Assembly: GCA_928724745.1 (NCBI GenBank)
Contig: CAKMXJ010000003.1
Location: 1,612,001-1,676,000 of the forward strand
Source of the DNA: Anthracocystis setariae
Taxonomy: Eukaryota > Basidiomycota > Ustilaginomycetes > Ustilaginales > Ustilaginaceae
DNA: 64,000 bases
Direction: 5' to 3'
Under the pieces are notes generated by a model, which did not search any database, was not told the origin of the DNA, and was given only the letters and a program-made list of their open reading frames with translations. The position numbers and the translations under genes were made by a program. Below, in pieces: positions 30,584 to 40,534 of this stretch (the first letter of the stretch is position 1; each line of letters starts with the position of its first letter).

Positions 30584-32638
30584 ATGCGATCGGCTTTAGC
30601 TGCTGTCTCGGCAGCCGCACTGCTGCTCACGCTCTCTCTCCTTCCATCCTCGTCCGCCGATTTGTCGCAGGCAGTGTTCTCGGTTGACTCAAATCGGCCC
30701 TCAAGTGGTGCCTCTGAACCTATCGCAACGTTCAGAAAGCCAACCGGCCGCTTTCTCCATGTCACCGATCTGCATCCAGATCCGCACTACAAGGTCGGCT
30801 CGGCCGTCAGCGCCGCTTGCCATCGCAACAAGCCCAAACCTAAAAAGCCCGAAGGAAAGAAGCGTGCTGGCTGGTGGGGATCGGCACTTAGCGACTGCGA
30901 TTCTCCACCTCGTCTCGTCGAATCTTCGCTCGCCTGGGCTGCTCGCAATCTAGTCGGCAACTCGTCATCCGAGGGCCTCGACTTTATCATCTGGACCGGA
31001 GACTCGGCTCGGCACGACAATGACAACAAGCTTCCGCGTTCCAGCAGCGAGATCTTCCAACTCAATCGCTGGACCCTTGATCAACTCGAATCCGCCTTCC
31101 CTGGCGTCCCGCTCATCCCCACCGTCGGCAACAACGACATCTTCCCACACAACATCCTCTTCCCCGGCCCCAACGCCGTCACCAAGCAATACGTCTCCAT
31201 CTGGCAAGACCACATCCCCGAATACGAGTTCCACACGTTCGAGCAAGGCGGCTACTATGTCAAGGAGATCCTCCCCAACAGGCTTGCCGCCATGAGTCTC
31301 AACACGCTCTACTTCTACGACAACAACAAGGCGGTCGACGGCTGTGTTCCGACCAAAAAGAAGAGCAAAGACGTGGATCCAGGTACGGCGCAATTGGATT
31401 GGCTCGAGGTGCAGTTGAAGCTGTTCAGACAGAGGCGGATGCAGGTGCATCTGTTGGGACACGTACCTCCGACCGCGGGCAACTACTTTAAGCGGTGCTA
31501 CAAGAGGTACACCGACATCGTGTTGCACTTCCAGGATACCATTGTGGCGCAGCACTTTGGCCACATGAACACAGACGCCTTCTTTGTCCAGGAGGATCAG
31601 GATGCCGTGTACGATGACGAAGTGGAACAGGAGCAAGATGAGCAACCGGTCAAGGTTCAAGAGCAGGGATTGCCCGGAGATCTCAAGCAGGATTACTCGA
31701 CGCTGCCCGGCAAGGCAAGGACCAACGAGGACTACTACTCGGTCTTCTTCATCGCGCCGAGTATCATCCCAACCTACTATCCATCCATTCGGTTGTGGAC
31801 CTACAACACCACCGAGCAAGCCCGCTACACTGCGTCTCTCGATCCTGCACCCGTCTCGATCGATTCTTCCTCTGAAGCCTCACAAGATCCTCTTGAAGAC
31901 GATTCTGGCAATGACGACAGCGAAGATGATGAAGATGATGAAATCCATCCATTGTCACGCCACCACCACCGTCCAACTCCACCCAAGAAACGCAAGGGCA
32001 AAAAACACAAGAAGCGTCGACGCAACAAGCTTCCACGCCACGCCTCGGCTTCGTCCCCTTCGCGCACCAACACGTACCTCAGTCTGCTCGGCTACTCGCA
32101 GTGGGTCATGGACATTGACGACCAGAACGCTGCAGTCGACAAGATCCTTCACCCCGACAACAAAGTGTCCGGATCACAGGACGAGGTTGGGAGAAATACC
32201 AAGAAACACGACGACAAGGACGACGAGGACGAGAAGAAGCGTCGAGACGAAGCCGAGAAGCAGCAGGTCTCGTATAGGCTCGAGTACGCTACCTACGCGG
32301 CCGAGGTGTTGTGGCAGGAGTTTGTCGAGCGAGACAGCAACGATGCAGTGGCAGGTCCGGTGCCGGTTCCCAAACCTCTGCTCGAGCTCGAATTGAAACG
32401 TGCCGGTGTCAAGCATCCCTTCTCCACCACCCATGATGGAGAAGGAGTTGGAATGGAAAACAAGAAGCCTTCGGACCGCAAGAAGGTGGCCAAGCCATTG
32501 CGTAAATTTACCGATTATCAGTTGGCTTCGATCACCGTTGGCGAGATGATGGATTTGGCAAGACGCTTAATGGTGGACAAGAAGTTGTGGAAGACGTTCG
32601 TCACACGCATCTACTCCGAGAGTGGGTATGAGCCATGA
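30584..32638 (+). CDS. PPN1: vacuolar endopolyphosphatase (metallophosphatase)
   Basis: 684 aa, intronless. Ppn1 cuts long polyphosphate chains inside the vacuole. The N-terminus (MRSALAAVSAAALLLTLSLL) is a signal or signal-anchor segment, as expected for this type II vacuolar protein. Metallophosphoesterase metal ligands are in order: FLHVTDLHPDPHY (DxH), IIWTGDSARHD (GDxxRH), PTVGNNDIFPHN (GNxD), QVHLLGHVPP (GH) and AQHFGHMNTDAFF (GHxN). NLAPs seen in the family, such as the DGCVPTKKKSKD region, also occur. A low-complexity insertion at about 430-490 combines acidic residues with HHHRPTPPKKRKGKKHKKRR. Close to KCS1, whose product InsP7 drives polyphosphate synthesis. Confidence 0.93.
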   Translation: MRSALAAVSAAALLLTLSLLPSSSADLSQAVFSVDSNRPSSGASEPIATFRKPTGRFLHVTDLHPDPHYKVGSAVSAACHRNKPKPKKPEGKKRAGWWGSALSDCDSPPRLVESSLAWAARNLVGNSSSEGLDFIIWTGDSARHDNDNKLPRSSSEIFQLNRWTLDQLESAFPGVPLIPTVGNNDIFPHNILFPGPNAVTKQYVSIWQDHIPEYEFHTFEQGGYYVKEILPNRLAAMSLNTLYFYDNNKAVDGCVPTKKKSKDVDPGTAQLDWLEVQLKLFRQRRMQVHLLGHVPPTAGNYFKRCYKRYTDIVLHFQDTIVAQHFGHMNTDAFFVQEDQDAVYDDEVEQEQDEQPVKVQEQGLPGDLKQDYSTLPGKARTNEDYYSVFFIAPSIIPTYYPSIRLWTYNTTEQARYTASLDPAPVSIDSSSEASQDPLEDDSGNDDSEDDEDDEIHPLSRHHHRPTPPKKRKGKKHKKRRRNKLPRHASASSPSRTNTYLSLLGYSQWVMDIDDQNAAVDKILHPDNKVSGSQDEVGRNTKKHDDKDDEDEKKRRDEAEKQQVSYRLEYATYAAEVLWQEFVERDSNDAVAGPVPVPKPLLELELKRAGVKHPFSTTHDGEGVGMENKKPSDRKKVAKPLRKFTDYQLASITVGEMMDLARRLMVDKKLWKTFVTRIYSESGYEP

Positions 32639-32729
32639 ACATGATCCTATCCCATCCGCAGCTATAGCAATTGCGGGGGGGGGGAGGGTTTTTTTTTTCA
32701 ATACAAATACAGATTGGGGAGTTGGATCG

Positions 32730-33350
32730 TTAGTCGCAAGCCTTGCGTTTGTGGTTGTGTGTGGACCATTCGTGGAAGGATCGTAAGCGGGCGGTATGGT
32801 TCCAGAGTGCGAGATCGAATGTTGGTGCGAGCGGTTTCAAAATGATGGCTTGGATGACAAAGTACGGGTTGGGGAGGAGGCGAGATTGAGTGGGGGTGGG
32901 CGTTCGGAGGTTGGCGATGGAGGGATGGAGTTGTGGTTCGATGAGGGGTGCAGGTTGCGGGTTGGTGATGAAGGATGTCTGGATGGGGAGGTCGAGGCGG
33001 TTGAGATGGCCTATGATCATGACTTTGGTTTTGAGTTGCGGTGGGACGATGGCTTGTGCTGTGGGCGGGCCTTGTTTGAGCTCGTTGCGGTAGGTGCGCC
33101 AACCACCAGGATCAGTGCGAGAGTTGAAGGACAAGGTCGAATCCGTATGCTGACAGCAGAGGGAGAGGTCTATGAGCAGTGAGGCTGCATCTCTTCCAGT
33201 GGCAGGTAAGAGATCGCTGACAAGGATGAGAGAGGAACAGTGCGGGTCGACGGCAGTAACGGTGCCCGTGACACGCAGCTTGCTGCCAGTATCACGCGAA
33301 AGATCGATATCGCTGATGGGTAAGACGAGCGCAGCGTCGGGTGCAGACAT
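32730..33350 (-). CDS. small OB-fold-like protein, possible CST subunit Ten1
   Basis: 206 aa, intronless, first ATG at 33350. The N-terminal part reads like a single OB fold: KLRVTGTVTAVDPHCSSLIL, LLIDLSLCCQH and KVMIIGHLNRLDL, the beta-strand order and the closing 'IGHL' strand seen in Ten1-type telomere-capping proteins. The C-terminal third (about 130-206) is basic and unassigned. Ten1 binds Stn1 in the CST complex at telomeres. This is a fold-level guess; other small OB proteins such as RMI2 or RPA14-like subunits remain possible. Divergent from the transporter gene, 219-285 bp away depending on which transporter start is used. Confidence 0.5.
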   Translation of the reverse strand: MSAPDAALVLPISDIDLSRDTGSKLRVTGTVTAVDPHCSSLILVSDLLPATGRDAASLLIDLSLCCQHTDSTLSFNSRTDPGGWRTYRNELKQGPPTAQAIVPPQLKTKVMIIGHLNRLDLPIQTSFITNPQPAPLIEPQLHPSIANLRTPTPTQSRLLPNPYFVIQAIILKPLAPTFDLALWNHTARLRSFHEWSTHNHKRKACD

Positions 33351-33569
33351 GGCGAGACCATCGAAAGGCTTGCAGCGCTGCTATAGCTCAGGTTCCTATC
33401 GAGTGCATGACGCTGATGCGATGATGTGGTGGATCATGGTCGAGGGCTAATGTCAAAGTGGGGGTGTTGATCGAACACATTTTTTTGGGTTAATTTTGGA
33501 CCCTTTCTTTGCTTTACGCGACGGCGGCAACACGACTGCAAAGCGCAAAGACACTAACTGCACTGTCCA

Positions 33570-34943
33570 ATGTTTTGTCCTTCTTCTCGCTGTTCGTCCA
33601 CCAACACACTGTACTCCAACGCCACAGCTCGGATCATGGTATCATCATCTCACTCGAGTCGATTGCGGCATCGCAATGGCGGCGCGCCCATCACCTCACC
33701 CTCAAAGCCCACCCCTCGCCAATCCAAGCAATTCACCTCGACCGTCAAAGCCATCGTCGCCACGACTGCCTCTGAATGGCTCTTGATTCTCACGCTCATC
33801 TTTGGCGGCTGCTGCTCCAACGCCTATACGCTCGAACTCGCTACCAATCAGCTCCCCTCGGCAGGCACACTCATCACATTCGCACAATTCGCCATGACCA
33901 CGCTGTCAGCCCTGCCCAGCTTCCTGATTCTCTCGTCCACTTTCCCCTTCGTCCACTTGAAGGAGCGCAGAGTGCCACTGTATCGGTGGGTGGTGCAGGT
34001 GGCACTGTACCTAAGCACGAGCTTGCTCAACAACATGGCATTCGCATACGATATCCCCATGTCGGTGCATATCATCTTCCGCTCGGGAGGGTTGGTGGTG
34101 AATATGATCCTCGGCTATCTCGTGCAGAAGCGACGCTATTCGGTGCTCCAAGTCTCGAGCGTTGTGTTGGTGACGGCTGGCGTGGTGAGCTCGACGTTCC
34201 TGTCGACTCCTCCGAGCCCGAGCCCGAGCGCGCGTGCAGCAGCAGCAGCAGCAGCAGCATCAGCAACGGTGGCACGGGCGGATGATGGCTATGTCCAAGG
34301 CGTACTGTTGTTGTTCTCCGCGCTGGTGATTACGGGATTCATGGGTCTTTGGCAGGAGAAAACGTTCCAGCTCTATGGCAATCAGAACTGGCGAGAATCG
34401 CTCTTCTACTCTCACCTCCTTTCCCTCCCGATCTTCCTTCTCCGTCCTGCCAACCTACTGCGAGATATCCATGCAGCCAACCACACCACCCCTTGGTACT
34501 TCGGCTTCGGCCCACCCACCACTCCACCACCAACTCAAACCTCACCCATCGCCAACCTCGTCGCTCTCATCTCTACCCCCACCCTCCGCATCACTCCAGA
34601 CACCACGAAACAACGCATCTTCGACCTCTCCACTATTCTAACAACCCGCGTCAGTCCGAGGGGCGTTTGGATCCCCAGCTTCTACCCGCCACTGCTGCTT
34701 AATGTCGCCACCCAATTGCTGTGCATCAACGGCGTCAATCGCCTCACAAGCAAAGTCAGCTCGCTCTCCGTCACCCTCGTCCTCGTCGTTAGAAAAGCCG
34801 TCAGTCTCATGATCTCGGTCATGCTCGTACAACGCAGCGCAGGCTCACCAGCCATGTGGTGTGGAGCCCTCGCCGTCCTCCTCGGCACCATCGGCTACTC
34901 GCTTTCCAAACCTGTACCCACCAACAAGAAACGTTCAGAATAG
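33570..34943 (+). CDS. YEA4: nucleotide-sugar transporter, YEA4/SLC35B4 type
   Basis: 457 aa from the first ATG, or 435 aa from the ATG at 33636, which is equally plausible. A multi-pass membrane protein of about ten segments in the UAA/DMT transporter family. Diagnostic stretches are LIFGGCCSNAYTLELATNQL, GTLITFAQFAMTT, LLNNMAFAYDIPMSVHIIFR, and SGGLVVNMILGYLVQKRRYS, closely like yeast Yea4 and human SLC35B4, which carry UDP-GlcNAc (and UDP-xylose in animals) across ER/Golgi membranes for chitin and glycan synthesis. An alanine run (codons GCA near 34237-34260) lies in a loop. The C-terminus ends in KKRSE, a KKXX-like ER retrieval signal reading KKRSE, one residue off the canonical spacing. 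Convergent with the SURF1 gene, stops about 70 bp apart. Confidence 0.85.
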   Translation: MFCPSSRCSSTNTLYSNATARIMVSSSHSSRLRHRNGGAPITSPSKPTPRQSKQFTSTVKAIVATTASEWLLILTLIFGGCCSNAYTLELATNQLPSAGTLITFAQFAMTTLSALPSFLILSSTFPFVHLKERRVPLYRWVVQVALYLSTSLLNNMAFAYDIPMSVHIIFRSGGLVVNMILGYLVQKRRYSVLQVSSVVLVTAGVVSSTFLSTPPSPSPSARAAAAAAAASATVARADDGYVQGVLLLFSALVITGFMGLWQEKTFQLYGNQNWRESLFYSHLLSLPIFLLRPANLLRDIHAANHTTPWYFGFGPPTTPPPTQTSPIANLVALISTPTLRITPDTTKQRIFDLSTILTTRVSPRGVWIPSFYPPLLLNVATQLLCINGVNRLTSKVSSLSVTLVLVVRKAVSLMISVMLVQRSAGSPAMWCGALAVLLGTIGYSLSKPVPTNKKRSE

Positions 34944-35012
34944 ATTTCCATGCTATGCTTTATCTTGGTGAATAGGAGGTGGATGTGTGTAGGAGGAGGT
35001 GGAAGGGGGAAT

Positions 35013-36237
35013 TTAGCGACCTTTTCGAACGAGAAGCGCAAACATGATGGCGGTGCATGCTGAGAGCGAGAACCACGTTGCTGCGTAGACGGCGTGTTGG
35101 TTTCGCAGTTCGATCCGTGCTTCTCGACCCACTGGAATGCCCTGTGCGACCAAATTGGCTGCTTCGCCCACGTTTCCATCTGTCGAACCAACCCAAGAAT
35201 GGAGCCACTTTGGTCAGCGCCCAAATCCAAACCTGAAAACAAGGAGTGTGGAGAAACAACTTACCGAACACTTGCTCGAGATACACGGGTATCACTCTGT
35301 GTGCCTCGCTACCCCGACCCTCACCCGAGCGCGGGTTCAACATACTCCTGACGCTCTCGGCGACACCGGCACTGGGGGTGTAAGTATCCTGCTCGTTGGC
35401 GGCGAGACTAAGCGCACTGACGCCTGCCTGGTTCGACGCCCACTCTGCCATTTGCGCCGGGTTCACGTGAAACCAACTGCCCTTCTCCGGCACGTTATCT
35501 GGGGTAAACATATTTCCCGGGTAAACCCTGGGCAGTAGCGCTACGAACTCCATCTGTCCCGTGGGCATCGCTTCGGCCTTCAATCTCCGTTGGGTTCCCT
35601 GCGTGATGATGTGCTTATCACTAACGAACCCCCTGTTGATCAAGACCATCCCACCCCCTTCGACCCTCTGGAAGGGGACGACGACGTGGTAGCCCATCAC
35701 GCCATCGCGAACACGCGGGCCGACCAACATGGTGCGCGAATGATCAAACTCTCCCTTCACCTCCACAAGCCGAAAGTCGAATTCGGGGAGCACATCGAGA
35801 TTGATATTGCGCGGAAGACGCAGGGGATCACGAGAGAGTTTGTCTTCAAGTTCCTCGATGAGCGCTACTTTCCATTGGAGCCGGTTGATTTGCCAATAAC
35901 CAAGACCGAATGTGAAGATCGGGATGAAGCCGAGGATGAGCGTGGTGGGCGATCGGTACCACGGTCGGTGAGATTTGGACGATTGCGGTCGAGAGTAGCC
36001 CTCCGGTGTGTCTTCTGAGTAGCCGTCCTGCTGTCGAGGTGACGACGACGTGGTGAACAGTCGTGCTGACTTTGCGTGTCTGACATGGAAGGCGCTGATG
36101 CTAGGAACAGGTTGCCAGGTCGAAAGGAAACGACGCGGTTGGCATGGGTTTGGCATGGAACGGGCGACCAATCGTGATGAACCAGCAGCGAGGGCTGAGC
36201 CAACAAGCGTTCGCTGCAAGTGATGCGTGCTCTTCAT
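35013..36237 (-). CDS. SHY1: cytochrome c oxidase assembly factor SURF1/Shy1, two exons
   Basis: Exon 1 is 36237-35265, the intron is 35264-35180 (85 nt, GTAAGT...GACAG) and exon 2 is 35179-35013; the total is 379 aa. The splice joins IPVYLEQVF to DGNVGEAANLVAQGIPVG and restores the family C-terminus ELRNQHAVYAATWFSLSA with its second membrane helix; the unspliced frame would run into nonsense. The N-terminus is a mitochondrial presequence rich in Arg and Ser. The first membrane segment is LILGFIPIFTFGLGYWQINR, followed by the canonical GYWQ and DPLRLPR motifs. SURF1 helps insert heme a into Cox1 in the inner membrane. In exon 1, EFDHSRTMLVGPR and GYHVVVPFQR are also family hallmarks. Confidence 0.93.
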
Positions 36238-37485
36238 CGCTCAAGCTAGCCTGTCCGAGACGATGATGTGTGTTGGTGGTTTGGAAGAATTGCAGCAAAG
36301 CACGCTCCTGAAGCACAAGTTGCTCAGAGTGGAGGTCCACGCAAAATTGGCTAAGGCTCTGCAGCTAGGAACAAGTCGATCCACGTGATGGTCATCGAAA
36401 GCAGCTTCGAATCGGGAGATCAAATCGGCAAGATATCAACCACTTCCTTGATGGCACACAACAGCACATGGCATCTGGCAACGATACATGCTTGGTGACT
36501 GATTCGAGTCGCACCATACCGCTCACCAAAGTTGTGGCGCTGCAATGCGTCGGATACGCAATGCAGAACGCAGACATAGGAGGTTGAAAAGAGTTGTACA
36601 TACTGTACTGAGCAGTACGGGAAGCGAGGTGCGCGTGGCATTCCTCGGTCTGCAGGTCAAAGGCGGTCCCCGTCCGTACTCCTGGACAGGCTTGGAGCGC
36701 ATGCTTCAAAAAAAAGGCCAACCCCACACCAATACAAATGCAGTATTGGACGCGAGAGGACAAGCTAGGCTGATGCAACGCATCCATTGGGCGATGTCGG
36801 TCTCATTCCTGCCAATCCAGCACCAACAGACATGGCATCAGCCATGCTTCAGCCCCTGTTCTACAGACGATGCTTGATCCACCTTCGCCTCCGCTGGGAT
36901 CTCCATCTTTTTCACGACCAAATCCGCTGGTGGAGGCAGTACAGTATGGGCTGTCAAATGCCTCTCACATTCTCTACTTGAACTGTTCGTCCTCCTAGAA
37001 CGTTCTGGCGAAGCGATCCGCAGATCGAAGTACACTGCCCGCTAGATCAGAGGCGTAGGCGTTTGTTTTCGAGCCGAACACGACAACAATCGGAAGTGGC
37101 CCAGACTTTTCGTAGTTGCACTTCCGTAAACCATTGTTGTGCGGCGTGGCTGATCGGGATGGGTGTCTATGCAACCAGGGAATGACAGCCTCGTTTCACT
37201 GTCTCAGGGATTATCTGCCCATACAACTGATGCTACTGTCCAGCATAACGAGCCAAGACGAGCAAGCTCGCGTAAAGGTGGATGGAGCTACTTGTTTGTA
37301 CCTTCATGCTTCGGACTTGATCTTGTCTTCCTTCCCTCCACCATATCAACTCCCCTCCTCTGTTCTTTCATGACCCCCTTCCCGCACCTTCTCCTCCCTC
37401 CACTCCCTTCCCCTCCCCTCCCGGACGCTCGCTTGCAAGTCATCGTCCCACCCACACTCTTTTCAGTCTCGGTGAATAGCTAATT
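36238..37485. other. intergenic, promoter of the secreted repeat-peptide gene
   Basis: About 1.25 kb between divergent genes. TACTGTA-type motifs occur at 36598-36619 and 36937-36948. The last 150 bp are very pyrimidine-rich (CTTCCCTCC, CTCCTCCCTCCACTCCC), a feature of strong fungal promoters. No gene recognised. Confidence 0.5.
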
Positions 37486-39330
37486 ATGAAGCTCAACTCT
37501 TCGTTTGCGCCGCTCTCGAGCGTCATCGTATTGGCTCTGTGCCTCAGACAGGCACAGGCTGATACCGTCACTACACCACTCGGTCTCACCCAGGTGGACG
37601 ACAAGGGCGTTCCCATCACGCCTCTCACCTACCTCAACCTTGCTCCGGCGTCCAAGCAGCTCTCGGATGCAGCCAAGAAGATCACCACGCCGCCCGCGAT
37701 GATCCAGGAGAAGCGTCTCGTCCATTCCGACGCCCTTCAGCCCGTGGTGGAGCAATTCACCAGTCAGGGCATCTCGATTCGTGCCGAGCTCGGTCACAGC
37801 CTGCTGCCTTCGCTTCCTATCCTAGGCAGCCTCGACAACGAGGGCTCTTTCACCAGCGCCCCTCCTGCTGCTGCCCCAGAGAAGCGCCTCCTTGACGCAC
37901 TCAAGTCGCTCCAGCCCGGTGAGGGAACCCAATTCCTTCCCGAGAACCACCAACAGCTTGGACAAGTCACTCCTCACCCTCTCAACCGACGTGCCGACAA
38001 CCCACTCGATGTCGATGTCTTTGGCAACGCTTTGCCCCAAGTCGTACCTGCCTCGCTCGAGTTGCCTAAGCTGCCTGGCAGCAAGCGAGGCAAAAGTGCC
38101 GGTCTCAACATCTTGGGCGAGGCTATTCCTCTGGATGCCCTGTCGCTCCCCACCAACGCCGCCAAACGCGAAACCCCTCCCGTCGACCTTGGCCTCAAGT
38201 CGGGCGATGCTGAAAACCTAGCTGTAGTGCAGAAGATCCTGGGCTCCGTCCTGGCTACTAAGCGTGACGATAGCCCCCTCAATCTTGCCGTCGGTTCCGG
38301 CAATGGGGGACCTCTCGAGGCCATCAAGAGCTTGCTCGGCGGGGCTGCTGCTCCCACCAAGCGCGACGACAGCCCTCTGAACCTCGGCATCGGAGCAGGC
38401 GAGGGCGGACCTGTCGAAGCTATCACGAAGCTTCTCGGTGGCGCTATCCCCACCAAGCGAGGAGATAGCCCTCTTGGCCTCAGTGTTGGATCGGGCGAGA
38501 GCGACCCCTTGGAGGTTATCAAGAGCCTTCTTGGTGGTGCGGCTCCCTTGAAGCGTGACGACAATCCTGTCGACCTCGGTCTTACCACTGGCAATAAGCA
38601 GGACCTTGACAAGGCCAAGTCGCTCCTTGCAGGTCTGCTTCCCATCAAGCGCGATGAGCCTACTGAGCCTTACGATTTCGGTCTGAAGATGGGTAACGAG
38701 CAGGACCTCGAGCGCGCCAAGTCGTTCCTCGGTGGTCTTCTGGGTGGGAAGCGTGACACGATCACGCCTGACAACATCGACCTCGACAGCCTCAAAGGCG
38801 CAGGTGCTGGTGCAGCAAAAAAGGTGCTTCCAATCGCGCTCAGTCCTGTCAAGCAGACCGCCAGTCCCGCTGTTCAAGTGATCAAGACCGTCAATGGCCT
38901 GTGCACCTCTTTCGGCTGCCAGGCTGCAGCTCAGGGTGCTGTCAACGGTGTGGTGAAGGAGCTTCCCGTTCCTGTTCCTGCTGCGCGTGGCATGGAGGAC
39001 AAGAACGCTTTCGCAAACGATCTACTCGACAAGCGTGAGCAGGATCCTGTTGTGAATGCTGTGCTTGACACCAGCGACAGCGCACGAGACGCTATCCTCG
39101 ACCTCAAGACGCAAGCAGACAATGCTGCTGGTGCGTTTGTCAAGAACATGTACTCCAAGCACGCTGAGGTCGAGACCAAGCGTTCGATCAACTTCCCGAG
39201 CTATAGCCTTCTGCCCGGTGCTGGTCCCATTGCCAAGGATGGAGCCAAGGAGCTCATTGACTTTATCGGTTTGCCGATTCCTGGTGTGCCAGCCAAGAGG
39301 ATGGAGAAGATGATCAAGCGTCACGAGTAA
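37486..39330 (+). CDS. rep1: secreted Kex2-processed repeat-peptide precursor, Rep1-like
   Basis: 614 aa, intronless, with signal peptide MKLNSSFAPLSSVIVLALCL ending near QAQA. Dibasic sites follow at about 76-77, 133-134, 168-169 (RR), 200-201, 227-228, 259-260, 292-293, 324-325, 356-357, 388-389, 422-423, 516-517, 565-566, 604-605 and 611-612. From 229 to 423 the sites are 32-34 residues apart and bound six similar peptides (DDSPLNLAVGSGNGGPLEAI type). Two cysteines (473, 478) lie in GLCTSFGCQ. Ustilago maydis Rep1 is a 652-residue secreted precursor cut by Kex2 into surface peptides that coat aerial hyphae and make them hydrophobic. The size and layout agree, but I identify it by architecture and not by alignment; Rsp1 or another repetitive secreted protein is possible. 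Codon use is strongly biased to C-ending codons, consistent with high expression. Confidence 0.7.
   Translation: MKLNSSFAPLSSVIVLALCLRQAQADTVTTPLGLTQVDDKGVPITPLTYLNLAPASKQLSDAAKKITTPPAMIQEKRLVHSDALQPVVEQFTSQGISIRAELGHSLLPSLPILGSLDNEGSFTSAPPAAAPEKRLLDALKSLQPGEGTQFLPENHQQLGQVTPHPLNRRADNPLDVDVFGNALPQVVPASLELPKLPGSKRGKSAGLNILGEAIPLDALSLPTNAAKRETPPVDLGLKSGDAENLAVVQKILGSVLATKRDDSPLNLAVGSGNGGPLEAIKSLLGGAAAPTKRDDSPLNLGIGAGEGGPVEAITKLLGGAIPTKRGDSPLGLSVGSGESDPLEVIKSLLGGAAPLKRDDNPVDLGLTTGNKQDLDKAKSLLAGLLPIKRDEPTEPYDFGLKMGNEQDLERAKSFLGGLLGGKRDTITPDNIDLDSLKGAGAGAAKKVLPIALSPVKQTASPAVQVIKTVNGLCTSFGCQAAAQGAVNGVVKELPVPVPAARGMEDKNAFANDLLDKREQDPVVNAVLDTSDSARDAILDLKTQADNAAGAFVKNMYSKHAEVETKRSINFPSYSLLPGAGPIAKDGAKELIDFIGLPIPGVPAKRMEKMIKRHE
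38170..38754 (+). repeat. in-frame tandem peptide repeat, about 96-102 bp per unit
   Basis: Six consecutive units of 32-34 codons inside the Rep1-like gene, each ending in a Lys-Arg cleavage site. Units share a D-(S/N)-P-(L/V)-(N/D/G)-L-(G/A) start and a K-(S/L)-LLGG or KSLLAGLL end. Adjacent units differ enough that the array is old, not freshly amplified. Confidence 0.85.
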
Positions 39331-39576
39331 AAACAGCTGCTTGCTCCAGACGTTGTTGTTCAATCTGTCCTCTATACCTGCAGATTTCGCTAGCTGCTTC
39401 GGTTGGTTGGTCGGCCTGTCTGGGAACTCTGCCACATATTTGTGAGCATTTGAGACTTTTGTTTCGAGTAGAGGGACTTCACTCGACGGCCTCTTGTCTA
39501 TATTGTTGTATTCCATCCCATCTACTAGCTGTTGGCACTACACCAACGCTGTATCACAATCCCTCCCTCCCTCTTT

Positions 39577-39632
<56 letters not shown>

Positions 39633-40333
39633 CTGCTACGATCGTTCAACTGCTGCGGCTAGGTGTGTGACACATTGCGTGTCTAAGGCAATCCGAAGTC
39701 AGCCCGTCCCAGAATCGAAGTACCGTGGGTCAATTTGGATCTGCGGTGTAGTATGAAGCGGCAACTTGTTCAGAAGGGATGTGTGCTGAGTCGCAGCGTG
39801 ATCAACATTGGGTGGCGTCGCGTGCGCGGGCATTGGGAGCGAGAGCGGAGCCATCCGAACTCCGAATTCGGCCCTCTTGAGAAAATCGAGCGTGCAGCGG
39901 AGGGAGTCAATGGAAAATCGGCATTGCGGCTATGCAGCCCCCATCAGCTGAGCCGGACGACCTTTAAATTCCCAGGATTAAAATTGATGAATTGACCTTG
40001 CCATCCAGACCGAAATGAAACACAAACAACACAAACAACGAATACGGCACAGCAGACAGTGCAGAATTTTAGAGTTCAGTAACCAACATACCCGATTCTA
40101 AACCTTATTTCATATAACAACAATTAATACCTTTCCGCATGAGGCCAGCCAGGTCGACCAAATTGTGATGTTGTGATGGTTGCCCAAAGTTTGTTTGGTG
40201 GCGTTTGGTTTCGCTTCAAGCCACAAGGGTGCAAGTGAGGCACGAGCAAGGCTTTCATGCAGTACAGCAAGCAGTCCGCGTTTTTCCAACTCTGATAAAA
40301 GTGAGACCAAAAGCGCACGAATCAAACCAAATT
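39331..40333. other. intergenic, 3' of the Rep1-like gene
   Basis: About 1 kb with a long CT tract at about 39590-39628 and no recognised gene. Its right end is the target site of the LINE insertion. Confidence 0.55.
39590..39628. repeat. (CT)n microsatellite
   Basis: About 19 CT units, preceded by imperfect CCCTC repeats. Confidence 0.9.
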
Positions 40334-40347
40334 AAAGCAAGAGCAAG
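40334..40347. repeat. target-site duplication, left copy (AAAGCAAGAGCAAG)
   Basis: Fourteen bases identical to 46430-46443 on the far side of the retrotransposon, as left by target-primed reverse transcription. Confidence 0.85.
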
Positions 40348-40534
40348 CAACCATCATCAGATCTAGGTATCGACCCCTACGTTTCGATACTTGGTTCAGT
40401 TCCTGCCCAGTTCCAATTCCTCTCCTCCTCTTAGACCCGTCGACGACACCAAAACAATTCCAGAGCCGAAGTAGGCACTTCAACAGAAGCATTTAATTTG
40501 CGTACACGCGCATACAACGTGCATTCAAATTTAA

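Noticed and set aside
34960..35265. Unspliced C-terminus of the SURF1 frame
   Set aside because: It lacks the family ending; splicing at 35264/35180 restores the second membrane helix.
37486..39330. Ustiloxin/dikaritin-type RiPP precursor (repeats ended by KR)
   Set aside because: Units are long (32-34 residues) without a short conserved Tyr-containing core, and no UstY-like (DUF3328), tyrosinase or other tailoring genes lie nearby.
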